A stretch of 64,000 bases of DNA from Aedoeadaptatus urinae (GTDB lineage: Bacteria > Bacillota > Clostridia > Tissierellales > Peptoniphilaceae), in the NCBI RefSeq assembly GCF_900155585.1, contig NZ_LT707415.1, positions 123,336 to 187,335 of the forward strand, in the 5' to 3' direction. The notes beneath the pieces were generated by a model. The model made no database searches. It had not been told where the DNA came from and saw nothing but the letters and a program-made list of their open reading frames with translations. Shown piece by piece: positions 52,145 to 59,445 of the stretch; within the stretch, counting starts at the first letter, position 1, and the number at the start of each line of letters is the position of its first letter. The translations under genes and the position numbers were made by a program.

Positions 52145-53309
52145 TGGTGGCCCCCTGACTGTCCAATATGCCTTTTAAGCCGTCGGTAAAGGCGGTGGTG
52201 CCGTCGGCAAAAATCCAATAGGCCTCTACGCCGTCCAGACTGTCCACCAGAGCGCGCCCCTTTTCGTAGGGCATGCAGAAGACCGTGGTGGAAAGAAAAT
52301 CCGCATAGCCGCTGTCTTTGGTGACGATGGTCACGGAGCGGGCATGATCCGCCGGCATGAGTGTGTCGGGATCGATGAGGTGGTGATAGTGCTTGCCGTC
52401 GACGATGTAATAGCGTTGATAGTCGCCGCTGGTCACCACGGACATGTCGTTAATGTAGAGAATGTCTTTCATGTTGTCGTCCGCCGTGCCGTCGCCGGTA
52501 ATGGCTTCGGGATCCTGCAGACCGATGCCGAAGGCGTCCCGGTCCGCCTCCGGTGCGGAGCCGATAATTTTTACATTGCCGCCGGCGCTGATGAGGGCAG
52601 TCTTTACGCCGGATTCTCGAAGTTCTTCGCCGATGAGCTCCGTGGCATAGCCCTTGGCCACGGCGCCCACGTCGATCTTCAGCTTGGGATCTTTGATTTC
52701 CACGGAATGATCCTCATCGTTCAGGACGATGTCGTCGATATTCGTGTGCTTGCTCGCTTCCTTGAGCTCTTCCATGGGAGGAAGCTTCGCATCGGGCAGG
52801 CCTTCCTTCAAGACCTCGTCGTCGGGGCTCCGGTCCACCTCCGGCACCACCTCATAGGCGTCCCGATAATCTTGCCAAATAGAGGTGACGGCGCCGAAGG
52901 CGATATTCGTTTCTCCGTACTTTTTATATTCCTCCTTGGAAAAGCGCAGCAGGTCGTACAATTCTTCGTCTACCACGACCTTGCCCTTGCCGGCCTGATC
53001 GTTGACGGCCTTCACATTGACCAGGCCGTCGTAATTTTTAAAGCCGCTGTAGAGACGGTCCAATTCCTGATAACGCTTATGGATTTGTTCAAAGGTTTTA
53101 TTGGCGCTCTCTTCATCGGGGGCGTAGACAATGGCGCTGACCACCGTATCAAAGGTATCGTAAAAGGTGGTTTGAAAGCGGGAGGTTTCGGCCGCTTCGC
53201 CGGCCTGCGCCTCTGTGTTATTGCTCGGTTTATTTTCTGCCTTATTCTTTTGCCCGCAGCCCGATAAAAGGACCAGGGCCGCCATCCATAGGGCCAGTAA
53301 TTTTTTCAT
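52134..53309 (-). CDS. apbE: FAD:protein FMN transferase (lipoprotein)
   Basis: A 391-aa exported flavin transferase. The lipobox VLLSGC places Cys18 as the lipid anchor, followed by an Asn/Glu linker. The ApbE core is clear: TTFYDTFDTVVSAIVYA, KLKIDVGAVAKGYATELIGEEL, ALISAGGNVKIIGSAPE and DGKHYHHLIDPDTLMPADHARSVTIVT, including the acidic Mg-binding region. It moves FMN from FAD onto a Thr or Ser of target proteins outside the membrane. No target such as RnfD/G or NqrC lies in the window. First gene of a six-gene run. Confidence 0.92.
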   Translation of the reverse strand: MKKLLALWMAALVLLSGCGQKNKAENKPSNNTEAQAGEAAETSRFQTTFYDTFDTVVSAIVYAPDEESANKTFEQIHKRYQELDRLYSGFKNYDGLVNVKAVNDQAGKGKVVVDEELYDLLRFSKEEYKKYGETNIAFGAVTSIWQDYRDAYEVVPEVDRSPDDEVLKEGLPDAKLPPMEELKEASKHTNIDDIVLNDEDHSVEIKDPKLKIDVGAVAKGYATELIGEELRESGVKTALISAGGNVKIIGSAPEADRDAFGIGLQDPEAITGDGTADDNMKDILYINDMSVVTSGDYQRYYIVDGKHYHHLIDPDTLMPADHARSVTIVTKDSGYADFLSTTVFCMPYEKGRALVDSLDGVEAYWIFADGTTAFTDGLKGILDSQGATNAQ

Positions 53310-53563
53310 ATATCCTTCTCCCTCGCCGCTTAAAAATCCGACGAAACATAGAAAAAGAACGGGGAATCCGTCCTTTAAATTCGAAATAAACGATTCAAAA
53401 CCCTAGCCACTCGAATCATCCGGTCGAATGGAATGGGTGCTCTCTTCTTATTTTATAAAATTGCACCTTTTTTGACAAGCCCCTCCCCTAAATACATTGC
53501 AAAGCCACCTCACTTTTTTATTTATCTTTTTACTGTTTTCAACCGACGAGACGATCCCCGTGA

Positions 53564-53569
53564 TATAAT
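53564..53569 (+). promoter_or_regulatory. Extended -10 box upstream of the Crp/Fnr gene
   Basis: TGATATAAT, an extended -10 (TGnTATAAT) 30 bp before the start codon, with no clear -35. Confidence 0.55.
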
Positions 53570-53598
53570 TTTTTTAACAAAACACAAGGCGGTTTGCT

Positions 53599-54282
53599 AT
53601 GAATTTCTTATCTGAACGGCTGAATATTTTTAAGGATGTAGACCGAGAAATCATCGAAGATCTCTCTGATCAAATGGTAAAAATAAATACCGAAACAAAT
53701 TCCCTGCTCTTTCAAGAGGGCGATGTTTTGGATTCCGTTTACATGATACAAGGCGGCCAATACGCACTGTTTAAGCTGAACGGATCCGGCGATCAACGGG
53801 TCATCTTTACACTGGGTCCCGGCGAAATTTTAAACTACCCCGAGCCCCGGCCCCGGCCGATTTCCATCGGATGCCGCGTTATCTGCGGAGGCATCATTTA
53901 TAAATTGGAACAAAAGGCATTGTCTCGGGCCATGAAAAAAGATCCCGTCCTCGCATTAAATACCATCGATATTTATAATCTGCGCATGCGCCGGTTGTAT
54001 CGCCAACTTAAAAACTCATCGGGCTTCGTGCGACTGGATAAGCGCATCGCCGCCAAATTGTGGAAGCTTTCGAAAGATTACCCCGCCCCTCATCCCGAAG
54101 GTGTCGCCATCGACTTAAAGATCACCATGACCCTTCTCGCCGAATTAATCGGCGCAAGCCGCGAAAGCGTCTCGCGGAGCATCAAACCTTTACTGGATCA
54201 GCGACTTGTTATCCAGGAAAAAGGATACTTTATCGTGCCCGACCGCCGACGCTTGGAGGAATATTTTAAAAGTAACGATTAA
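53599..54282 (+). CDS. Crp/Fnr family transcriptional regulator
   Basis: A 227-aa regulator with an N-terminal cyclic-nucleotide-binding-like beta-roll (TNSLLFQEGDVLDSVYMIQGGQYALFKLNGSGDQRVIFTLGPGEIL) and a C-terminal winged helix with recognition helix ASRESVSRSIKPL. The glutamate and serine pair RES..S matches regulators that read TGTGA-type half sites. The N-terminus has no FNR-type cysteine cluster, so direct oxygen sensing through [4Fe-4S] is unlikely; the ligand is not known. It lies right before asrABC, and a TGTGA-N6-TCACG site lies between them, so it probably controls sulfite reduction. Confidence 0.88.
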   Translation: MNFLSERLNIFKDVDREIIEDLSDQMVKINTETNSLLFQEGDVLDSVYMIQGGQYALFKLNGSGDQRVIFTLGPGEILNYPEPRPRPISIGCRVICGGIIYKLEQKALSRAMKKDPVLALNTIDIYNLRMRRLYRQLKNSSGFVRLDKRIAAKLWKLSKDYPAPHPEGVAIDLKITMTLLAELIGASRESVSRSIKPLLDQRLVIQEKGYFIVPDRRRLEEYFKSND

Positions 54283-54292
54283 TTTTTCACTT

Positions 54293-54308
54293 TGTGACTT
54301 TTCTCACG
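54293..54308. promoter_or_regulatory. Crp/Fnr-type operator in front of asrABC
   Basis: TGTGA-CTTTTC-TCACG matches the TGTGA-N6-TCACA consensus with one mismatch. It lies about 100 bp before the asrA start and 10 bp past the stop of a Crp/Fnr gene. A TACTAT box near 54339 may be the -10 of an activated promoter. Confidence 0.65.
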
Positions 54309-54405
54309 GAATAAAAACTGACATCCCTCTACTATAGAAGTGGAAGGATGTTTTTTTGTGTCGTTTTGATTGTTTATTCACGAACCGACATAGGAAGGAG
54401 TCATT

Positions 54406-55431
54406 ATGGGATATAAATTCAGTCTGCCTTCTTTAAACGCACTGCTAAAGGAGCTGTCAAAAGACTATTTGATCTTTGCCCCGAAGCGTTTTGAAGGCCA
54501 AGCCCCCTATTCGGATCTCGACAGTATCCGTTACGGAGAAATCGAGGGCATCGAAGAGGCGGAGCTCGAGAAAAAAAGTCACTACTCGATGAAAGAAGTC
54601 TTCTACCCCATCAGCGAGACGCTGTTCTATTTTACGGAAAACACCGTCACGGAGTCGGAACCGCAATTCGACAAAGAGGCTCTGGTGTTTTTACGTTCAT
54701 GCGACTTACATAGCGTCAAGCGCTTGGACGCCATTTATCTCGAAAACAAATTCGCCGATCCTTATTACAAGCGGCTCCGGGAAAAGATGAAATTTGTCTT
54801 AATCGGTTGCCCCACAGCCTACGACAATTGTTTCTGCGTGGATATGGAAACCAACAAAAGCGATAATTACGCCGCCTCCATCGATCGCGACGGCGATTTC
54901 TTTTACATGGACGTTCAGGACTCGGCCCTCGACGAGATTTTTGAGCGCCACAGCGAAGAAAATCTCCTCGTGGAGCCCCTCTACGTCACTGAAACGCCGA
55001 CTCGCGTCGAATTAAGCGATGCCATTGATCCGCACAAGGTGATGACGAGCAAATTTTGGGATCAGTACGACAAGCGGTGCATCGCCTGCGGCCGCTGCAA
55101 TTTCGTCTGTCCCACCTGCACCTGCTTTACCATGCAAGATCTGTTCTATCAAGACAACGGACGTGCCGGCGAAAGGCGCCGCGTCCACGCATCCTGTATG
55201 GTGGACGGCTTTACCGATGTGGCAGGCGGAGGCAAATACCGCGACAAGCACGGTCAACGCATGCGTTTCAAAACATTGCATAAGGTCTACGATTTCAAAA
55301 AACGGTTCGGCTATCACATGTGCACCGGCTGCGGCCGCTGCGACGATGTCTGTCCGGAGTACATTTCCTTTTCCACCATGGTGACGGAGGTTGCCTCCAT
55401 GACAAAAGACAAGGAGGATGAAAATGCGTAA
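54406..55431 (+). CDS. asrA: Anaerobic sulfite reductase subunit A
   Basis: A 341-aa iron-sulfur protein. The C-terminal third holds two four-cysteine ferredoxin-like sites, CIACGRCNFVCPTCTC and CTGCGRCDDVCP, and the N-terminal part has the conserved FLRSCDLHSVKRLD and IGCPTAYDNCFCVDME segments. AsrA passes electrons from AsrB to AsrC during reduction of sulfite to hydrogen sulfide. The ATG at 54406 has AAGGAG upstream. It overlaps asrB by 14 bp. Length is normal for the family. Confidence 0.95.
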   Translation: MGYKFSLPSLNALLKELSKDYLIFAPKRFEGQAPYSDLDSIRYGEIEGIEEAELEKKSHYSMKEVFYPISETLFYFTENTVTESEPQFDKEALVFLRSCDLHSVKRLDAIYLENKFADPYYKRLREKMKFVLIGCPTAYDNCFCVDMETNKSDNYAASIDRDGDFFYMDVQDSALDEIFERHSEENLLVEPLYVTETPTRVELSDAIDPHKVMTSKFWDQYDKRCIACGRCNFVCPTCTCFTMQDLFYQDNGRAGERRRVHASCMVDGFTDVAGGGKYRDKHGQRMRFKTLHKVYDFKKRFGYHMCTGCGRCDDVCPEYISFSTMVTEVASMTKDKEDENA

Positions 55432-56224
55432 CGAATACCTCCCCTTCCCCTCAAAAATTGTAGATATTATCGAGCACACGGCCGTGGAGCACACCTTCCG
55501 CGTCGAATACACCGGCGACGTGCGCCCGGGTCAATTTTTCGAAGTGTCCATTCCCCGCGTCGGCGAAGCGCCGATTTCCGTTTCGGGCATCGGCGAAGAT
55601 ACCATCGACCTCACGATTCGCAAAGTGGGCAAGGTAACCGATGAAATCTTCGATCTCCTTCACAGCGATCGATTGTTTTTGCGCGGCCCCTACGGCAACG
55701 GCTTCGATGTGGATCTTTACAAGGGCAAGGAGCTTCTCGTCGTCGCCGGCGGTACCGGGCTCAGTCCCGTGCGCGGCGTCGTGGATTATTTTGCCAATCA
55801 TCCGGATGAATGTCAGCACATCTCCCTCGTCGCCGGGTTTAAGTCCCCTGCCGATGTGTTGTTTTTGGCGGATCAAATCCGCTGGCGCGAAACCGTCAAT
55901 CTTATTCTCACCGTCGATGCCTTGGACTGCGACCCCGGCGACATGACCTGCGAAATCGGTCTGGTAACCGAGCACTTGCCCAGCTTGAAAATCGACAATT
56001 ACGAGGAGGCCGCGGCCATCGTCGTCGGCCCGCCGATGATGATGCACTTTACCTGCCTGCAGCTGCTGGAGCTGGGATTTAAGGAAGAAAACATCTGGAT
56101 CAGCCAAGAAAGAAAAATGTGTTGCGGGATCGGTAAATGCGGTCACTGCAAAATAAATGAAAGCTACGTCTGCACCGATGGCCCCGTCTATAATTACACC
56201 GCGGGCCGCCATATGTTCGATTAA
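55418..56224 (+). CDS. asrB: Anaerobic sulfite reductase subunit B
   Basis: A 268-aa flavoprotein of the ferredoxin-NADP reductase fold. It has the FAD-binding part (RPGQFFEVSIPRVGEAPISVSG), the NAD-binding part beginning VVAGGTGLSPVRG, and a C-terminal four-cysteine [2Fe-2S] site CCGIGKCGHCKI...VCTDGPVYNY. It takes electrons from NADH for sulfite reduction with AsrA and AsrC. Overlaps asrA; followed 7 bp later by asrC. Confidence 0.95.
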   Translation: MKMRNEYLPFPSKIVDIIEHTAVEHTFRVEYTGDVRPGQFFEVSIPRVGEAPISVSGIGEDTIDLTIRKVGKVTDEIFDLLHSDRLFLRGPYGNGFDVDLYKGKELLVVAGGTGLSPVRGVVDYFANHPDECQHISLVAGFKSPADVLFLADQIRWRETVNLILTVDALDCDPGDMTCEIGLVTEHLPSLKIDNYEEAAAIVVGPPMMMHFTCLQLLELGFKEENIWISQERKMCCGIGKCGHCKINESYVCTDGPVYNYTAGRHMFD

Positions 56225-56231
56225 GGGGGCT

Positions 56232-57227
56232 ATGATGAGTCACGATTACAACGCTCTAAAAATGCGTAAAAATGCCTTCCGCGTTACGAAACGGCGCGGA
56301 ATTACCGCCATCCGAATTCGCGTACCCGGCGGCCACATTACGGGCGAGCTGCTGGGCCAAGTTCAATACATCGCCGATACCTTCGGCAACGGCGAAGTCC
56401 ACATCACCTCTCGGCAAGGTTTTGAGATTTTAGGGATTCCCTTTGAAAAAATGGATGAAGTCAACAAGGCCGTGCAACCCTTAATCGACAAGCTGGACAT
56501 CAATCAGGATGTTCGGGACGAGGGCTACACCTCCTCGGGCACGCGAAACATCTCCGCCTGTATCGGCAACCGCGTCTGCCCCTATGCCTGCTACGAAACC
56601 ACCGGTTTTGCCACGCGCATTGAAAAAGCCATTTTCCCACACGATCTTCACTTTAAGATCGCCCTTACCGGCTGCCCCAACGACTGTGCCAAGGTTCGTA
56701 TGCACGACTTCGGCATTATGGGCATGACGGAGCCTCAGCTCGATAAGGATCGCTGCGTCGGCTGCGGCGCCTGCGAAAAGTATTGCCGCAGCAAGAGCGT
56801 TCAGGCCATTAAAATGGTAAACGGCAAACCGGAGCGCGATCCCGACAAGTGCATCGGCTGCGGCGTCTGCGTCGTTTACTGCCCCATGCGCGCCTGGACC
56901 CGCTCGAAGGAAAAGTATTATAAGCTCACCCTTCTCGGCCGCACGGGCAAGCGCAACCCGCGCCTCGGCGAGGATTTCATTAAATGGGCCGACGAGGACT
57001 CCATCATTAAAATCATTAAAAACACCTACAGCTATGTAGAAAAATACATCGATCCCAACGCGCCGGCACGAAAGGAACACATCGGCTACATCGTGGACCG
57101 CACCGGCTTTAATGTCTTTAGAGATTGGGTCATGGAAGGCGTCAATCTTCCCGATAAGGCCATCGTCTATACGCCTATGTATTGGAGCGGCGTTCACTAC
57201 GACAAAACCCACACCGGCCGTATTTAA
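56232..57227 (+). CDS. asrC: Anaerobic sulfite reductase subunit C (siroheme subunit)
   Basis: A siroheme and [4Fe-4S] protein of about 331 aa. The catalytic core has the sulfite/nitrite reductase signatures: an N-terminal ferredoxin-like half domain (TSRQGFEILGIPFEKM), Cys motif CIGNRVCPYACYET with FKIALTGCPNDCAKVRMHDFG, then two ferredoxin sites CVGCGACEKYC and CIGCGVCVVYCP. It reduces sulfite to sulfide. The start is one of the two ATGs at 56232/56235, just after AAGGGGG; the open frame begins earlier inside asrB but is not coding there. Confidence 0.95.
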   Translation: MMSHDYNALKMRKNAFRVTKRRGITAIRIRVPGGHITGELLGQVQYIADTFGNGEVHITSRQGFEILGIPFEKMDEVNKAVQPLIDKLDINQDVRDEGYTSSGTRNISACIGNRVCPYACYETTGFATRIEKAIFPHDLHFKIALTGCPNDCAKVRMHDFGIMGMTEPQLDKDRCVGCGACEKYCRSKSVQAIKMVNGKPERDPDKCIGCGVCVVYCPMRAWTRSKEKYYKLTLLGRTGKRNPRLGEDFIKWADEDSIIKIIKNTYSYVEKYIDPNAPARKEHIGYIVDRTGFNVFRDWVMEGVNLPDKAIVYTPMYWSGVHYDKTHTGRI

Positions 57228-57236
57228 GGAGGATCT

Positions 57237-57992
57237 ATGTTTCAAGAAGATATTAAAAAATGGGCGGAGGCCTCCAAAGGCAAAGTAAATTTATTGAAAT
57301 CCAATCCGGCGGGGTATTTCATCGCCTCCATGCTCGCCGGTTTTTACGTCGGCTTCGCCATTTGCCTCGTCTTTACCATCCAAACCCTTATTCCCGGCGC
57401 ACCTACCAAGGTGATCATGGGCTTTTGCTTTTCCATCGCCCTGACTCTCGTCGTCATCGCCGGCGCCGAGCTTTTCACGGGAAATAATATGGTGATGACA
57501 ATCGGGCTGACGCAAAAAGCCATTCCCCTTTCCGCTGCTTTAAAGCTTTGGGCTGTCTGCTGGATCGGAAATCTGGCAGGCTCCATCCTATGCGGTGCGC
57601 TCTTTGTGGGAGGCGGCTTTACTGCAGGGGATGCGGCGGAGGTCTTTACAAAGGCGGCCCTCGCAAAAGCCGAGCTCGCATTTCTTCCCCTGGTCTTGCG
57701 TGGCATATTATGTAATATTCTCGTATGCCTCGCCGTATGAGGCTCCGGACGCATGGCCGACGGCGGCGGGAAAATCTTCTATATTACCCTCTGTCTCGCC
57801 ACCTTTATTATTATCGGCTTCGAGCACAGCATTGCCAATATGACGCTCTTCTCTATCGGTCTATTGGCGAAATCCGCCGTTCCCCTCACCCTTGCCGGCG
57901 TCGTTCATAATCTCGTCGCCGTGACCTTGGGCAATATGATCGGCGGCATCTGCTTTGTCGGTCTGCCCTACGCCCTCATTGCAAGAAAATAA
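57237..57992 (+). pseudogene. FNT-family channel (hydrosulfide-channel-like), interrupted by TGA at a conserved Trp
   Basis: An AGGAGG site precedes the ATG at 57237. The frame encodes SNPAGYFIASMLAGFYVGFAI, GAELFTGNNMVMT and RGILCNILVCLAV, then TGA (57738-57740), and continues without a break as GSGRMADGGGKIFYITLCLATFIIIGFEHSIANM to the end at 57992. FNT channels have Trp right after CLAV, and the other copy here (7444-8221) keeps TGG at that spot, so one base change G to A explains the stop. TGA is used as a normal stop elsewhere in the window. Next to asrABC this channel would export sulfide. Truncated at residue 167 the protein lacks the last helices. Confidence 0.85.
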
Positions 57993-57999
57993 AGCAAAG

Positions 58000-58026
58000 A
58001 ACCTCCGAAGGACTCGGAGGTTTTTT
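58000..58026 (+). terminator. Terminator of the asr operon
   Basis: Arms CCTCCGA / TCGGAGG followed by six T. Confidence 0.85.
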
Positions 58027-58031
58027 CATGC

Positions 58032-58068
58032 AAAAAAAGCCGAGGAAGCAAAAGCCTCCTCGGTTTTA
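58032..58068 (-). terminator. Terminator of the desulfurase-thiI-lemA-TPM operon
   Basis: Arms CCGAGGA / TCCTCGG followed on the minus strand by seven T. Confidence 0.75.
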
Positions 58069-58095
58069 TGATTTTTCGACGCGATGTTTTGGCGT

Positions 58096-58884
58096 TTACC
58101 AACCGCCGCTGGCGCCTCCGCCGCCGGAGGATCCGCCGCCGCCGAAGCTACCTCCGCCGCCAAAGCCGCCGCCTCCGCCGAAGCCGCCGCCTCCGCCGAA
58201 ACCGCCGCCGAAGGGGATGAAGATCGGGCCGCGATAGCCGCCTCTTCCTCCGCCGCCTCGGCGATTGTTGCGCCGGCCGAAGATCAGCACGATGAGAATG
58301 ATGATAATCGCCAGGCGAATCACATCCGCCAGCTCGGCTGCCTCGCTTTCAGAGGCTACGCCTTCGGTGACGGCATCTTTGCCGTCGACGGTAACTTGGT
58401 ATTCTTCTTCCACTTTCGAAAGAATTTCGCCGAAGGCCACGCGGATGCCCACTTCGTAATCGCCGTCTTTAAAATAGGGCACCATGTCGTTTAAAATGTC
58501 CTTGGCCACCATGTCGGGAATGGCGCCTTCCAAACCGTAGCCCACTTCGATTTTAAACTTCTTATCTTCCATGGCGATCAGGAGCAGGACGCCATTGTCC
58601 TTTCCCTTCGTACCGATGTCCCATTTGTCGAAAATATCCACCGCCGTCTCTTCGATGGTTTCATCCTCGGGCAAGTGATCCAAGACGCAGACCACCACCT
58701 GGGCTCCCGTTTGCTCGAAGAGGGACTCGTTAGTCCTGATGATGTCTCTTTTCGCCTCATAGCTCAACACCCCGGCCTCGTCGTAGACGTAAAAATCCCT
58801 CGTGGCATCGGGGACCTTGGATGCAAAGACGGGCAGAGACAAAAAGCACAGGGCCAGAGCCAATAGAAACAGGCGCTTTTTCAT
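58096..58884 (-). CDS. TPM-domain membrane protein (YgcG type)
   Basis: A 262-aa protein with an N-terminal signal peptide (LFLLALALCFLSLPVFA), a TPM domain (about residues 30-170: VYDEAGVLS, DNGVLLLIAMEDKKFKIEVGYGLEGAIPD), one transmembrane helix (LADVIRLAIIIILIVLIFG) and a long C-terminal low-complexity tail rich in Gly with Phe and Ser repeats (about residues 208-262). TPM proteins are often paired with LemA, as here, and their function is unsettled; photosystem repair and membrane homeostasis have been proposed in other organisms. The Gly-rich tail is strikingly repetitive at DNA level too. Nine bp after lemA. Confidence 0.88.
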   Translation of the reverse strand: MKKRLFLLALALCFLSLPVFASKVPDATRDFYVYDEAGVLSYEAKRDIIRTNESLFEQTGAQVVVCVLDHLPEDETIEETAVDIFDKWDIGTKGKDNGVLLLIAMEDKKFKIEVGYGLEGAIPDMVAKDILNDMVPYFKDGDYEVGIRVAFGEILSKVEEEYQVTVDGKDAVTEGVASESEAAELADVIRLAIIIILIVLIFGRRNNRRGGGGRGGYRGPIFIPFGGGFGGGGGFGGGGGFGGGGSFGGGGSSGGGGASGGW

Positions 58885-58893
58885 GGCTCCGAC

Positions 58894-59445
58894 CTAAAAT
58901 TTAACCTCGGGGGCTTTTTCGGCACCGGCTGCCGCTTGGAAGTACTCTCTTTGACTAAAGCCCAGGAGCTTTGCCACCATATTGGTGGGGAAGCGCTTCA
59001 CCGATTTGTTGAAATCGGCCACGGCTTCGTTGTAGCGCTTGCGCTCTACGGCGATGCGATTTTCCGTGCCGGCCAGCTCCGCTTGCAAATTGGCGAAGTT
59101 GCTGTCGGCTTTCAGTTCGGGATAAGCTTCGGCGACTACATTGATGTTTTTCACCGCTTGATCCATTTGCTCGTTGGCCGCAGCGTATTCCTTCGGCGTG
59201 GAAGCGGCCTTGACGGCACTCCGCGCTTCGGTGACCTTCGTAAACACATCTTCTTCGTGTTTCGCGTAGCCCTTCACCGTTTCAACTAAATTAGGAATGA
59301 GATCCGCCCGGCGCTGCATGGTGTTTTCCACTTGGGCCCAGGCTTGGTTCACGTCTTCATCTTTTACTTGCAGCTTGTTGTACGTGGATCCGAAAATGCC
59401 GGCAATAATCAGCACGATCGCCAGTACGGGAATTAATTTTTTCAT
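58894..59445 (-). CDS. lemA: LemA family protein
   Basis: A 183-aa membrane-anchored protein: N-terminal helix (LIPVLAIVLIIAGIFG), then a long four-helix bundle with the LemA signature AWAQVENTMQRRADLIPNLVETVKGYAKHE and the C-terminal NKSVKRFPTNMVAKLLGFSQREYFQA. The start is the ATG at 59445, which overlaps the thiI stop (ATGA) and has AAGGAG upstream; reading from 59595 would run inside thiI. Usually exported topology with the bundle outside. Partner of the TPM gene downstream; function unknown. Confidence 0.92.
   Translation of the reverse strand: MKKLIPVLAIVLIIAGIFGSTYNKLQVKDEDVNQAWAQVENTMQRRADLIPNLVETVKGYAKHEEDVFTKVTEARSAVKAASTPKEYAAANEQMDQAVKNINVVAEAYPELKADSNFANLQAELAGTENRIAVERKRYNEAVADFNKSVKRFPTNMVAKLLGFSQREYFQAAAGAEKAPEVKF

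Noticed and set aside
57738..57740. TGA read as tryptophan by an alternative genetic code
   Set aside because: Several genes in the window end in TGA with overlaps to the next start (for example ribBA and thiI), and tRNA-Trp has the normal CCA anticodon.
57738..57740. TGA as selenocysteine
   Set aside because: The family has Trp, not Cys, at this place, and no SECIS-like hairpin directly after the codon was evident.
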